Below, one piece after another: positions 18,407-26,748 of a stretch of DNA of 64,000 nt. Under the pieces are notes generated by a model. That model did not search any database, was not told where the DNA came from, and saw nothing but the letters and a program-made list of their open reading frames with translations. Each line of letters starts with the position of its first letter. Position 1 is the stretch's first letter. The stretch spans positions 248,001 to 312,000 of the forward strand of contig CAVZGO010000001.1 of the NCBI GenBank assembly GCA_963774935.1, read 5' to 3'. Origin of the DNA: CAVZGO01 sp963774935. GTDB lineage: Bacteria > Chloroflexota > Anaerolineae > Anaerolineales > UBA4823. A program made the translations under genes and the position numbers.

Positions 18407-19312
18407 ATGAAACGCGCTGTCAGTATCAGCATAGGATCATCAAAACGCAATAAAGCAGTCGAGGTTGAGTTACTCGGCGAAAAAATATCCATCGAGCGAA
18501 TCGGCACCGATGGCGATATGGAAAAAGCAGCCCTGCTTTACAAAGAGCTTGATGGAAAGGTCGATGCGTTCGGCGTTGGCGGTGCAGACCTGGGATTGAT
18601 GGTTGACCAGAAGTGGTATCGTCTCTATTCAGCCGAGAAAATAATTCGATACGTCCATCAAACCCCCATGGTGGATGGCTCAGGCTTAAAAAATACACTT
18701 GAAAATCGCCTGGGATCATTCATCGACACCCGTATTGGAGATTATGTCACCAAGCTCGGTAAAAAAGCGTTTTTAACCGGTGGTGCTGATCGCTGGGGAA
18801 TGTCGATGTCTTTCGTAAAAGCAGGTTACGAAGTGGTTTTTGGAGATCTGATGTTTGGATTGGGAATTGGCATACCTATCCACAAGCCTGCTAATGTCAA
18901 GCGCTTGGCTGCGATCATTATGCCTATCGTTGGTCGCTTACCCTTCGAGTGGCTCTACCCGACCGGTGAAAAACAAGAAAAACGCATTCCTAAATGGGAA
19001 AAATATTATCTCTGGAGCAGTGTTGTCGCGGGTGACTGCCACTACATCAAGCGCCATATGCCCGACCGACTGCCCGGGCGGGTAATCGCAACCAATACGA
19101 CGACAAAAGAAGACATGCAGGCTTTCACCCAGGCTGGCATAAAATACCTTGTCACGAGCACGCCGGTACTGGATGGGCGCTCTTTCGGTACAAATATGAT
19201 GGAAGCTGCATTAATCGCTGCATCAGGAAAAGGCCGTAAACTCACCCTGGATGAGCTGAACCAACTCCTTGACCAGCTTGGTTTTGAACCCCAGATACAG
19301 GAGTTAAATTAA
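18407..19312 (+). CDS. Quinate 5-dehydrogenase-like protein, function unproven
   Basis: 301 residues beginning MKRAVSISIGSSKRNKAVEV. I recognise the pattern (IERIGTDGD, VDGSGLKNTLE, LPFEWLYPTGEKQ, VIATNTTT, GRSFGTNMMEA) from proteins that databases usually name quinate 5-dehydrogenase. I see no classic Gly-rich Rossmann motif and no experimental basis that I know for the name. A helical hydrophobic stretch (FGDLMFGLGIGIPIHK) sits mid-protein. It is one base apart from a nucleotidyltransferase-like gene, so the two probably act together. The family is recognised, the reaction uncertain. Confidence 0.6.
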   Translation: MKRAVSISIGSSKRNKAVEVELLGEKISIERIGTDGDMEKAALLYKELDGKVDAFGVGGADLGLMVDQKWYRLYSAEKIIRYVHQTPMVDGSGLKNTLENRLGSFIDTRIGDYVTKLGKKAFLTGGADRWGMSMSFVKAGYEVVFGDLMFGLGIGIPIHKPANVKRLAAIIMPIVGRLPFEWLYPTGEKQEKRIPKWEKYYLWSSVVAGDCHYIKRHMPDRLPGRVIATNTTTKEDMQAFTQAGIKYLVTSTPVLDGRSFGTNMMEAALIAASGKGRKLTLDELNQLLDQLGFEPQIQELN

Positions 19313-19313
19313 T

Positions 19314-20084
19314 ATGGACGCCATCGTAACCGCCGGGGGTATCCCACAGCCTGGTGAACCCTTATATGAGTATACCCAAGGGAACAGCAAAGCGCTCCTG
19401 GACGTCAACGGCAAACCTATGATCCAATGGGTGCTGGATGCGTTAAATGGTGCTGAGACCATCGACAGAATCATCATCATTGGCCTCCCCGCTGAGAGCA
19501 ACCTGCTTTCCCCAAAAATCGCTGCATATATACCCAATCAGGGTGGGATGCTGGATAACATTCAAATCAGTGTTGCCAAGTTGATGGAAATAAACCCTGA
19601 TGCGCACCACGTCCTGCTCGTCTCATCCGATATTCCCGCTATCAAGCCGGAGATGGTTAACTGGGTTGTGCGCAGCACGATGGAAACCGATGAAGATGTC
19701 TATTACAACGTAATCACTCGCCAGGTTATGGAAGCTCGTTATCCGGGATCAAACCGAACATTTACCCATTTGAAAGATGTAGAAGTGTGCGGCGGTGATA
19801 TGAATGTTGCGCGCACAAAGGCAGTCACTGGTAATCAAGCGATTTGGAATAAAATCATTGACTCGCGTAAAAGCCCAATGAAACAGGCTGCTCTCATCGG
19901 ATTTGACACGTTGATTTTGCTCCTACTCCGGCAGGTTACTTTGGAGAACGCAGTCAAGCGGGTGACTTCCCGGGTTGGACTGACAGGTCGGGCAATCTTC
20001 TGTCCATATGCTGAGGTTGGGATGGACGTAGATAAGCCGCACCAGCTCGAAATGATGCGCGCGGACCTGGCAAAACATTCCTAG
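19314..20084 (+). CDS. Nucleotidyltransferase-like protein (MobA/GT-A type)
   Basis: 256 residues with the nucleotidyltransferase start MDAIVTAGG and the sugar-nucleotide-type SKALLDVNGKPMIQWVLDAL. An acidic metal-binding SSDIPAI follows near residue 105. Members transfer NMP to sugar phosphates, cofactors or lipids. The C-terminal half (ILLLLLRQVTLENAVKRV) is not familiar. It starts one base after the previous stop and is followed four bases later by a PAP2 phosphatase. This order would fit lipid or polyol headgroup chemistry (inference). Confidence 0.75.
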   Translation: MDAIVTAGGIPQPGEPLYEYTQGNSKALLDVNGKPMIQWVLDALNGAETIDRIIIIGLPAESNLLSPKIAAYIPNQGGMLDNIQISVAKLMEINPDAHHVLLVSSDIPAIKPEMVNWVVRSTMETDEDVYYNVITRQVMEARYPGSNRTFTHLKDVEVCGGDMNVARTKAVTGNQAIWNKIIDSRKSPMKQAALIGFDTLILLLLRQVTLENAVKRVTSRVGLTGRAIFCPYAEVGMDVDKPHQLEMMRADLAKHS

Positions 20085-20087
20085 TTA

Positions 20088-20642
20088 ATGAATAATGGCT
20101 GGCTAGGGAAATTTTCCCAATGGGATGCTGAGTGGAGTGCCCGGTTGGTAATTGCTGACCAACCGGGTTTTGTGCGTAGCTTTGCAATATTCTTCGCACA
20201 TTCGGGCGACTCCTGGCTCTGGCTGATCGGGTTGCTCCTGGTTTGGATCTTTGGTAATGATGAATGGAAATTGCGTGCGGTCGTTCTGATCACAGGTATC
20301 TTGTTTACCGCTCTTACGGTTTTTGCTATAAAATTTACTGTTCGCCGGCAGCGGCCCGAAGGTGAGTGGGGGGCAATCTACCGCAAAACCGATCCACACT
20401 CATTTCCTTCCGGGCATGCAGCACGCGCAACTTTGCTGGCGGTACTTGCAATTGGTCTAGGACCTGCCTGGTTTGGAGTACTGCTGCTCATCTGGACGCC
20501 TTTAGTGATCCTGGCGCGCGTGGCGATGGGCGTCCATTATCTTTCTGATGTAGTTGCAGGTGCTGTCTTGGGAATAGCGATGGGGTTATTAATGCTCTCA
20601 CTGAGCTCGTGGTTGGTGAGTCTCGCGGCTCCGCTGCTGTAA
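20088..20642 (+). CDS. PAP2-family membrane phosphatase
   Basis: 184-residue integral membrane protein with all three PAP2 motifs: KFTVRRQRP (K-x6-RP), PSGH, and ARVAMGVHYLSD. Such enzymes dephosphorylate phosphatidate, undecaprenyl pyrophosphate or phosphatidylglycerol phosphate. About five transmembrane helices. Its last 45 bases overlap the end of the convergent isomerase gene. Probably co-transcribed with the two genes upstream. Confidence 0.9.
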   Translation: MNNGWLGKFSQWDAEWSARLVIADQPGFVRSFAIFFAHSGDSWLWLIGLLLVWIFGNDEWKLRAVVLITGILFTALTVFAIKFTVRRQRPEGEWGAIYRKTDPHSFPSGHAARATLLAVLAIGLGPAWFGVLLLIWTPLVILARVAMGVHYLSDVVAGAVLGIAMGLLMLSLSSWLVSLAAPLL

Positions 20643-21686
20643 GGCTTCTCTGAAGTCCGCGATGATGTCAGCCGATGCAGGGTCAACTTCATAAGCCATC
20701 GCCAGGTAATACGCCACTAAATCCCCAAATAACATTAAACCCCAGATTTGAGCCAGCCTGGTTTCCCCGCGAGCATTCACAAAATCTGTGCTGATGCCCT
20801 GGAGCATGTAAAACTGACGCACCAAATCGCTCAGCAGATTTTCCTCTGGTTCATCATTTATCTGGCGCAGGAATAGCACCATTGTGCGATGCAGATTATC
20901 TTTCGGATTGAAGGATCCAACCAAGGAATTATTTGCCATTTCCGGTAGAGGCTCAAACTGCGCCATAGATTTCGCCAGGGTATTTATTTGCACCTTCCAG
21001 CACCGCGCCACCGGTACAAGATAACTGCTCCCAACAATCACTATTGAACACCCCACCAATTGCCCGGCAAGACGTTTGGCGGGATTTAGTACGGCAGCAA
21101 CTTCCCTGTGATTTCTCTCTAATGTAGAATCTAAAACATTTATTACTGACGAAAGCTCGTCAGCAGCCTGTGGCAGCCACCCGCAGCGGTGAAACAAGGC
21201 AAGCAGAGCACCAAACAGAAATGGCACTGAGGTATGGAGTGGATTTGGTCTGGAATATTGCCAGGTTAGGAGACCTAATTCACCAGCCATCTTTGCCAGT
21301 TCTCCCCGCTGGGTAATCACCAGTCCCGTACAACCATGTCGGTGGGTTTGCTTACAAGCCTCAATCGTATCGTGCGTATCTCCAGAATATGAAAGGGCAA
21401 TTGTAAGTGTATCTCTACCTCTCATCCATGCCGGGACTGGCAATTGTTGGTAAAGATGCACACCGACTGGAGATGTTTGAGCAGCATAAGCTGCCAGCAA
21501 GTCGCCGGCCAGAGCAGAACCACCCATTTCGATGATTACCACCTGACGGATGTGTTCATGCGCGGGTAAAGCCTGCTGAATACCAAATTCCCAACCTGCG
21601 AGCAGCTCTGTTTTAGTGAGGCAAATGGAATCATAGATGCCGCTGGGATCCAACCGGACAAAAGCAGCCTGATCGTCAAGATTCAT
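20598..21686 (-). CDS. Bifunctional phosphoglucose/phosphomannose isomerase-like (SIS domain)
   Basis: 362 residues with two sugar-isomerase (SIS) halves. The first contains EMGGSALAGDLLAAY and the phosphosugar Ser-rich loop LSYSGDTHDT. The second contains IVIVGSSYLVPVA and EPLPEMANNSLVG, the pattern of archaeal and Chloroflexi bifunctional PGI/PMI enzymes. The reaction is isomerisation of glucose-6-P or mannose-6-P with fructose-6-P. The start overlaps the rsmI stop by 11 bases, so the two are in one operon. Confidence 0.85.
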   Translation of the reverse strand: MNLDDQAAFVRLDPSGIYDSICLTKTELLAGWEFGIQQALPAHEHIRQVVIIEMGGSALAGDLLAAYAAQTSPVGVHLYQQLPVPAWMRGRDTLTIALSYSGDTHDTIEACKQTHRHGCTGLVITQRGELAKMAGELGLLTWQYSRPNPLHTSVPFLFGALLALFHRCGWLPQAADELSSVINVLDSTLERNHREVAAVLNPAKRLAGQLVGCSIVIVGSSYLVPVARCWKVQINTLAKSMAQFEPLPEMANNSLVGSFNPKDNLHRTMVLFLRQINDEPEENLLSDLVRQFYMLQGISTDFVNARGETRLAQIWGLMLFGDLVAYYLAMAYEVDPASADIIADFREALQQRSRETHQPRAQ

Positions 21687-22548
21687 TTTCAGCCTTATCT
21701 GGAGAACTGGCGGAAGTCAGACCGGTGACTCGACGGTATGTCTCCCGGCGCGACCAGCCTGATACGCCAGCCAGACGATATGCAATCTCGGTTGGCGGGC
21801 ACCCTTGATGGAGCAAATTGTTTGCCTCTCGCATCAAATCAGCTTCATCCCATTTTTCGGGTTTTGCATTTTTGCCTTGCACGACCAAAGTAAACTCGCC
21901 ACGCGGCACCGAGATTGTGAAATAATTGTGTGCTTCAGCAATCGTTCCACGGAAGATTTCCTCATAAAGCTTGGTTAACTCGCGCGCGACTGCAATCTGC
22001 CGATCGCCGAATATGGTTAGCATTTGCGATATGGAATCCAGGAATCGGTGCGGCGACTCTAAAAAGATCAACGTGTAGGGCAATTCTGCCACTTCGAGGA
22101 GCAGTCGTTTCCGTTCCTGTGCTTTACGTGGCAGATATCCAAGGTAGAGGAAATGGTCGGTGGGCAGCCCTGAAGCAACCAGCGCCGCAATTGGGGCACT
22201 GGGCCCAGGAATCGGACTCACCGCGTAACCGGCAGCCAGAACCGAACAGACCAGCTCATAACCGGGATCGTTTAATGCTGGGGTACCCGCATCGGAAACC
22301 AGCGCCACGTCCCCTTTGCTCAAAGCCTTCAGGATCTCGTCAAGCCTGCCGAGCTTGTTGTACTCGTAATAGCTCGTCATTGGAGTAGAAATTTCGAAAT
22401 GCTTGAGCAATACGCCGGTATGGCGGGTATCCTCCGCAGCGATCAAGCCCACCTGGCTCAAAATTCGCAGCGCCCTGGCAGAGATATCTTCCAGGTTACC
22501 AATTGGGGTAGCGACCAGGTACAGTGTGCCCACTTTTCCCCTATTCAC
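21676..22548 (-). CDS. rsmI: 16S rRNA (cytidine-1402-2'-O)-methyltransferase
   Basis: Tetrapyrrole-methylase fold enzyme that 2'-O-methylates C1402 in the ribosomal P site using SAM. Signature segments: LVATPIGNLEDISARAL near the N-terminus, AEDTRHTGVLLKHF, SDAGTPALNDPGYELV, PIPGPSAPIAAL and LESPHRF. 290 residues from the GTG at 22548; a GTG at 22533, just before GTLYLVATPIG and after AGGGGAAAA, is an equally good start. It overlaps the DUF951 gene by eight bases. Confidence 0.95.
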   Translation of the reverse strand: MNRGKVGTLYLVATPIGNLEDISARALRILSQVGLIAAEDTRHTGVLLKHFEISTPMTSYYEYNKLGRLDEILKALSKGDVALVSDAGTPALNDPGYELVCSVLAAGYAVSPIPGPSAPIAALVASGLPTDHFLYLGYLPRKAQERKRLLLEVAELPYTLIFLESPHRFLDSISQMLTIFGDRQIAVARELTKLYEEIFRGTIAEAHNYFTISVPRGEFTLVVQGKNAKPEKWDEADLMREANNLLHQGCPPTEIAYRLAGVSGWSRRETYRRVTGLTSASSPDKAENES

Positions 22549-22792
22549 TCTTCTGGTTCACAGAAGGAGGAATGACCAATTTTAACCGGCGGGAAAGTGT
22601 ACGGCGATCCAGCAAGATGCGCCGTCCGCAACGCAGACATTCTAAGCCGATATCTGCGCCCATGCGAACCACCTTCCAGTCTGTGCTTCCACAGGGATGA
22701 GGTTTTCTCAATCTCAGAGTGTCGTTAAGGTCAAATGGCGGCAACACAGCCGCGATTATAACATGTTGAATTAATGCATCTAAATCGGACAT
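22541..22792 (-). CDS. DUF951 family protein
   Basis: 83 residues. The core LRKPHPCGSTDWKVVRMGAD followed by GLECLRCGRRILLDR matches DUF951: a Cys in HPCG and a CLRC pair, probably one small zinc site. Function unknown; found across Firmicutes and Chloroflexi. First gene of the rsmI-isomerase operon, divergent from the M50 protease gene. Confidence 0.85.
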   Translation of the reverse strand: MSDLDALIQHVIIAAVLPPFDLNDTLRLRKPHPCGSTDWKVVRMGADIGLECLRCGRRILLDRRTLSRRLKLVIPPSVNQKSE

Positions 22793-22820
22793 TTATTCCC
22801 TATCTACACCGAAAATTGAA

Positions 22821-22830
22821 ATGGTATAAT
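22821..22830 (+). promoter_or_regulatory. Extended -10 promoter of the M50 protease operon
   Basis: ATGGTATAAT with TATAAT at 22825-22830 and TG one base upstream, 21 bases before the ATG. No clear -35. Same word as at 5652-5661. Confidence 0.6.
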
Positions 22831-22850
22831 TATTGGTTGGAGGAAATTGA

Positions 22851-23519
22851 ATGCTATTTAACTTAACCCCATCGATGTTCATCTCGTATGCATTTGTGTT
22901 ACTGACTGCATTTGCCGTGCATGAATTTGCACATGCATTTGCAGCAAACTTTTTTGGCGATATGACGCCAAAACTTAATGGAAGGTTGACGCTAAATCCT
23001 TTCGCCCACCTGGATATCATGGGATCACTGATGCTTTTAGTGGCTGGATTTGGCTGGGCTAAGCCTGTGCCGGTGAATATTTACGCCCTCGAGAAGCGAT
23101 CTCGTATGGCACCCTTATGGGTTGCGTTGGCAGGACCGCTTTCTAACCTCTTAATGGCTCTTATATTTTCAATCCCATTCCAGGTTGGCTTAGTCAATTC
23201 ATCGCAAGCCTACCTGGATATGTTCACCGCCAGTAATCATATCCTGCCGACGATGCCTCAATTGCTGCTTGTGTTTATTTCCACCAATATTTTATTGATG
23301 CTGTTTAACCTCATCCCGCTCTCACCTCTGGATGGTGAGAAAGTATTGTATTATTTGCTGCCTGCCAATGGGCAACGCGTGATGGATAACATCCGGCCTT
23401 ATGGACCTATGGTGTTGATGATGCTGGTGTTCGCCGGATTTTTCTTACCAGGTGTAAATTTATTCAGCCGGATCATCGGCCCCGCTCAAGATTTCCTGAC
23501 TAACCTGCTGTTGGGATAG
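22851..23519 (+). CDS. Site-2 protease family (M50) membrane metallopeptidase
   Basis: 222-residue integral membrane protein. The zinc motif HEFAH (about residues 25-29) lies in the first helix pair and the third ligand in NLIPLSPLDGEKV. AGPLSNLLMAL and several hydrophobic helices complete the short rhomboid-like M50B layout without a PDZ domain. Members cut substrates inside the membrane. GGAGG precedes the ATG. The four genes 22851-26286 are closely spaced. Confidence 0.92.
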   Translation: MLFNLTPSMFISYAFVLLTAFAVHEFAHAFAANFFGDMTPKLNGRLTLNPFAHLDIMGSLMLLVAGFGWAKPVPVNIYALEKRSRMAPLWVALAGPLSNLLMALIFSIPFQVGLVNSSQAYLDMFTASNHILPTMPQLLLVFISTNILLMLFNLIPLSPLDGEKVLYYLLPANGQRVMDNIRPYGPMVLMMLVFAGFFLPGVNLFSRIIGPAQDFLTNLLLG

Positions 23520-23525
23520 AACCTC

Positions 23526-24083
23526 GTGCGTATCGTTTACCGGGCCAGCCAGTTCTGGGATGCGCTTCTAGCCGTTCCTGGTGAAGAACAGCTGGCTCAG
23601 GCTGAGAAGATTCTGTCATCCTCCTTGATGGATCTCTTCCAGAAAATGCTTCCCAGCGAACAGGCACACAGCTTGAGCGTTTTCCAGCGCCTGACAGAAC
23701 AAGGGGAAACCTCTTCTGATCTGCTCAAGGCAGCACTGCTGCACGATGTCGGAAAAGTACGCTGCCCATTGTACCCGTGGGAGCGAGCGATGGTGGTGCT
23801 GGGTCAAGCGTTATTTCCAGAATCTGCAAAACGATGGGGACAAGGCGAGCCTTCCGGCTGGAAGCGAGCCTTCGTCGTGGCTGAGAAGCACCCGCACTGG
23901 GGCGCTGAAATGGCTGCTCAGGCTGGTGCATCCCTACTTACCGTGGACTTGATAAAATATCATCAGCTGGATCCAAACGATGCCAATCAGCATAACTATG
24001 TCCTCGACCTCTATCGGGTAGATAACCTTGATACCTTCAAGCTCCTCCTCACACGCCTGCAAACAGTAGACGATAATTCTTAA
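23526..24083 (+). CDS. HD-domain protein
   Basis: 185 residues with an HD-type metal phosphohydrolase core: HSLSVFQRL, then LLKAALLHDVGKV (HD at about residues 75-76), then HPHWGAEMA and IKYHQLD. The HD doublet and flanking His residues are intact, so hydrolase activity on a nucleotide or phosphate is possible. The GTG start lies six bases after the M50 stop. Ten bases separate it from tyrA. Substrate unknown. Confidence 0.8.
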   Translation: MRIVYRASQFWDALLAVPGEEQLAQAEKILSSSLMDLFQKMLPSEQAHSLSVFQRLTEQGETSSDLLKAALLHDVGKVRCPLYPWERAMVVLGQALFPESAKRWGQGEPSGWKRAFVVAEKHPHWGAEMAAQAGASLLTVDLIKYHQLDPNDANQHNYVLDLYRVDNLDTFKLLLTRLQTVDDNS

Positions 24084-24093
24084 AAAGGGAAAA

Positions 24094-25086
24094 ATGACTG
24101 TACAAATCAGCATTATCGGCTTAGGACAGATCGGCGCTTCGGTTGGCCTGGCGCTGGCAGGTCAAAAGGATCGGATTATCAGAATTGGCAATGATAAAGA
24201 CCTCTCGATTGTTCAGAAGGCTCATAAAATCGGCGCAATCGATGAAGGTGTGACGAATTTGCACAAGGCGGTAGAAAATTCCGATTTAATTTTACTCACC
24301 TTGCCGGTTGACCAGCTCCAAGAGACAATCACGATGATTGCTCAAACCCTCAAGCAAGGTGCGGTTGTTATGGAGACCAGTCCAGTCAAAGGGATTGTAG
24401 CTGAATGGATGGCAGAGCTGCTCCCAGAAAGTTGTCATTATGTTGGACTGACTCCGGTTTTAAATCCCGCATATCTGCATTCTTTTGACACAGGTATCGA
24501 TGGTGCCCATGCCGACCTTTTCCGGGGTGGATTAATGGCGATCGCATCTCCTCCGACTACAGATTCTGCGGCGATCAAACTGGCTGCGGACCTGACGCGC
24601 CTGCTCGGAGCTGAAACACTGTTCACTGACACTGCCGAGCTGGATGGTCTCATCGCCTCCACACATTTACTGCCACAAATTCTGGCAGCAACCCTGTTGA
24701 ACACTACCGTCGACCAGCCCGGCTGGCGGGATTCGCGAAAAATTGCCGGGCGCGCTTACGCAGAGGCTACTGCACCCTTGAGCAAAACCACCAGCGCTGA
24801 AGCGCTTGAATCAGCAGCGATTTTGAATCGAGATAATATGTTGCGCGCCATCGACAGTGCAGTGGCATCGTTAATGGTCATCAGGAATCAGATTAGCAAG
24901 GAAGATCACCAGGCGCTTCTCGCCAGCCTCCATAGGGCTTCACAGGGTCGGGAGAATTGGTGGTTGAGCAAGCAAACCGGAAATATGGGTGGTCAAGAGG
25001 CAGCCGGGATGCCTGAGCTGCCGAAATCGAAGGATATTTTTGCAAATATGTTTGGCATCCGCCGAAATCCAAAATCTAAACCATAA
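24094..25086 (+). CDS. tyrA: Prephenate/arogenate dehydrogenase family protein
   Basis: 330 residues with an N-terminal Rossmann fold (ISIIGLGQIGASVGLAL) and the all-helical prephenate dehydrogenase dimerisation domain (STHLLPQILAATLLN, the region around the catalytic His). It would convert prephenate or arogenate in tyrosine synthesis. The C-terminal tail from about residue 285 is extra and polar. No other aromatic genes are near, so an alternative dehydrogenase role is possible. Confidence 0.85.
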   Translation: MTVQISIIGLGQIGASVGLALAGQKDRIIRIGNDKDLSIVQKAHKIGAIDEGVTNLHKAVENSDLILLTLPVDQLQETITMIAQTLKQGAVVMETSPVKGIVAEWMAELLPESCHYVGLTPVLNPAYLHSFDTGIDGAHADLFRGGLMAIASPPTTDSAAIKLAADLTRLLGAETLFTDTAELDGLIASTHLLPQILAATLLNTTVDQPGWRDSRKIAGRAYAEATAPLSKTTSAEALESAAILNRDNMLRAIDSAVASLMVIRNQISKEDHQALLASLHRASQGRENWWLSKQTGNMGGQEAAGMPELPKSKDIFANMFGIRRNPKSKP

Positions 25087-25098
25087 TCGAGGGACGAT

Positions 25099-26286
25099 AT
25101 GACACAAAAACTACAGTGGATCCAAGATGAAATTCAAAACCTGAAAGAAGCTGGTCTGTACAATCGCATCCGTACGTTAGGATCACCACAAGGAGCCTGG
25201 CTGGTGGTGGACGGTAAAAGAGCGCTAAATTTCTGCTCCAATAATTACCTGGGTCTCGCGAACCACCCGCGGGTGGTAAAGGCTGCTCAGGATGCAATGA
25301 ATAGCTATGGTGTCGGACCGGCAGCGGTGCGCACGATTGCTGGAACGATGGATTTGCACCTAAAGTTGGAAGAGCGGCTGGCAGCGTTCAAAGGTGTGGA
25401 ATCCTCAATCACGCTACAATCTGGATTTACTGCCAACCTGGCAACCATAGCCGCTTTGGTTGGCAAGGATGACGCGATATTCTCCGATGAGCTGAACCAC
25501 GCCAGCATCATCGATGGCAGCCGATTGTCAGGTGCAAAGATCATCCGCTATGCTCACTGTGATCCGGAAGATCTGGAAAAACAGCTTAAAGAGCAGCGGG
25601 ACAATTTCCCGCGCGCCATGGTGATCACAGATGGCGTCTTCAGCATGGATGGCGATGTGGCTCCCCTGGATAATATCTACGAAGTCAGCCAGAACTATGA
25701 CACGATATTGATGGTAGATGATGCGCATGGAGAAGGCGTAATGGGGCATGGCGGGCGCGGCATCGTTGATCACTTCCAACTGCACGGAAAGGTAGATATC
25801 GAAGTAGGCACCCTTTCTAAAGCCTTCGGAGTGGTGGGAGGTGTGGTTGCAGGTAATCCCCTGGTTGTAGAATGGCTGCGCCAGCGCGGCCGTCCATTCA
25901 TGTTTTCATCTGCGATGACTGTCCCCGACGTCGCGGCTTGCCTGGCAGGATTAGATGTCCTGGAAGAATCGACCGAGCTGGTTGACCGGCTGTGGGAGAA
26001 TACGCGTTATTTCAAAGCAGAAATGCAGCGGCTAGGATTTGACACCGGCAAGAGCGCCACTCCGATCACACCGGTGATGCTCGGCGAGGCGCCTCTGGCA
26101 CAGCAGTTCAGCCGGGAGCTTTACGAAAATGGCGTGTTTGCCATGGCAATTGGATTCCCGACAGTGGCACGGGGAAAAGCACGCCTCCGTGTGATGATCT
26201 CCGCCACCCATTCAAAATCGGATCTTGATTACGGTTTAGAAACCTTTTCGAGGGTAGGTAAAAATCTGGGAGTACTTACAGGTTAG
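25099..26286 (+). CDS. kbl: Glycine C-acetyltransferase (2-amino-3-ketobutyrate CoA ligase)
   Basis: 395-residue alpha-oxoamine synthase. The PLP lysine is in GTLSKAFGVVGG; FCSNNYLGLANHP, DELNHASIIDG and VDDAHGEG are family landmarks. KBL makes 2-amino-3-oxobutyrate from glycine and acetyl-CoA (or the reverse in threonine breakdown). The paralogue BioF shares these motifs; the length and GAWLVVDGKRALNFCSNNYL favour KBL. No tdh gene is adjacent. SD GAGGGA precedes the ATG. Confidence 0.88.
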   Translation: MTQKLQWIQDEIQNLKEAGLYNRIRTLGSPQGAWLVVDGKRALNFCSNNYLGLANHPRVVKAAQDAMNSYGVGPAAVRTIAGTMDLHLKLEERLAAFKGVESSITLQSGFTANLATIAALVGKDDAIFSDELNHASIIDGSRLSGAKIIRYAHCDPEDLEKQLKEQRDNFPRAMVITDGVFSMDGDVAPLDNIYEVSQNYDTILMVDDAHGEGVMGHGGRGIVDHFQLHGKVDIEVGTLSKAFGVVGGVVAGNPLVVEWLRQRGRPFMFSSAMTVPDVAACLAGLDVLEESTELVDRLWENTRYFKAEMQRLGFDTGKSATPITPVMLGEAPLAQQFSRELYENGVFAMAIGFPTVARGKARLRVMISATHSKSDLDYGLETFSRVGKNLGVLTG

Positions 26287-26306
26287 GATGTGCATCAAGT
26301 AAACAA

Positions 26307-26350
26307 AAACACACAGGTCGGGTGCTTTGCACTCCAACCTGTGTGTTTAT
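26307..26350. terminator. Bidirectional intrinsic terminator
   Basis: Perfect 12-bp stem AAACACACAGGT/ACCTGTGTGTTT (26307-26318 with 26337-26348). It is flanked by ATTTA on the plus side and TTTTTGTTT on the minus side. It lies between convergent kbl and the small Cys protein gene. Confidence 0.85.
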
Positions 26351-26379
26351 TTAACCCACTGATGCTTATGTGTTAAATT

Positions 26380-26610
26380 TTATTGAGCTTCAGCAAAAGG
26401 ATCAATTGCAGGATTTGTACCCGACCAGGTGCAGCTCGACCTGCCATCCAGGTTACAAGAAAAAGCATGCGTACAGCGGTGGGCTAGCACACGTGGCCCC
26501 TGATCCGGGAGAAAGTCAATTGGATAGACGAGCTCCGCTTCGAGCCCGACATCTTGATCTACATGATGACAATAGCGCACTTTAATTACTTCCCACGTTT
26601 TTTCCGACAC
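26380..26610 (-). CDS. Small Cys-rich protein, uncharacterised
   Basis: 76 residues from a GTG that follows a near-perfect AAGGAGGT ribosome binding site by five bases, which argues for real translation. It contains LEAELVYPIDFLPDQGPRVL and then four Cys/His-type residues in HRCTHAFSCNLDGRSSCTWS, a possible small zinc site, ending GTNPAIDPF. I do not recognise an assigned domain. It has a terminator on its 3' side and stands alone, divergent from nothing. Probably a conserved lineage protein. Confidence 0.65.
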   Translation of the reverse strand: MSEKTWEVIKVRYCHHVDQDVGLEAELVYPIDFLPDQGPRVLAHRCTHAFSCNLDGRSSCTWSGTNPAIDPFAEAQ

Positions 26611-26748
26611 GATACACCTCCTTCAGCACTTTACCGAATTATATCGCCAGATAGGAATTGTGGGGTAGTGTCACATGTCACATTACAAACCCGACAAATT
26701 TCATCCCTTAAGGATGACAAGCCTGACCATGATAGAGCTATTGATATT

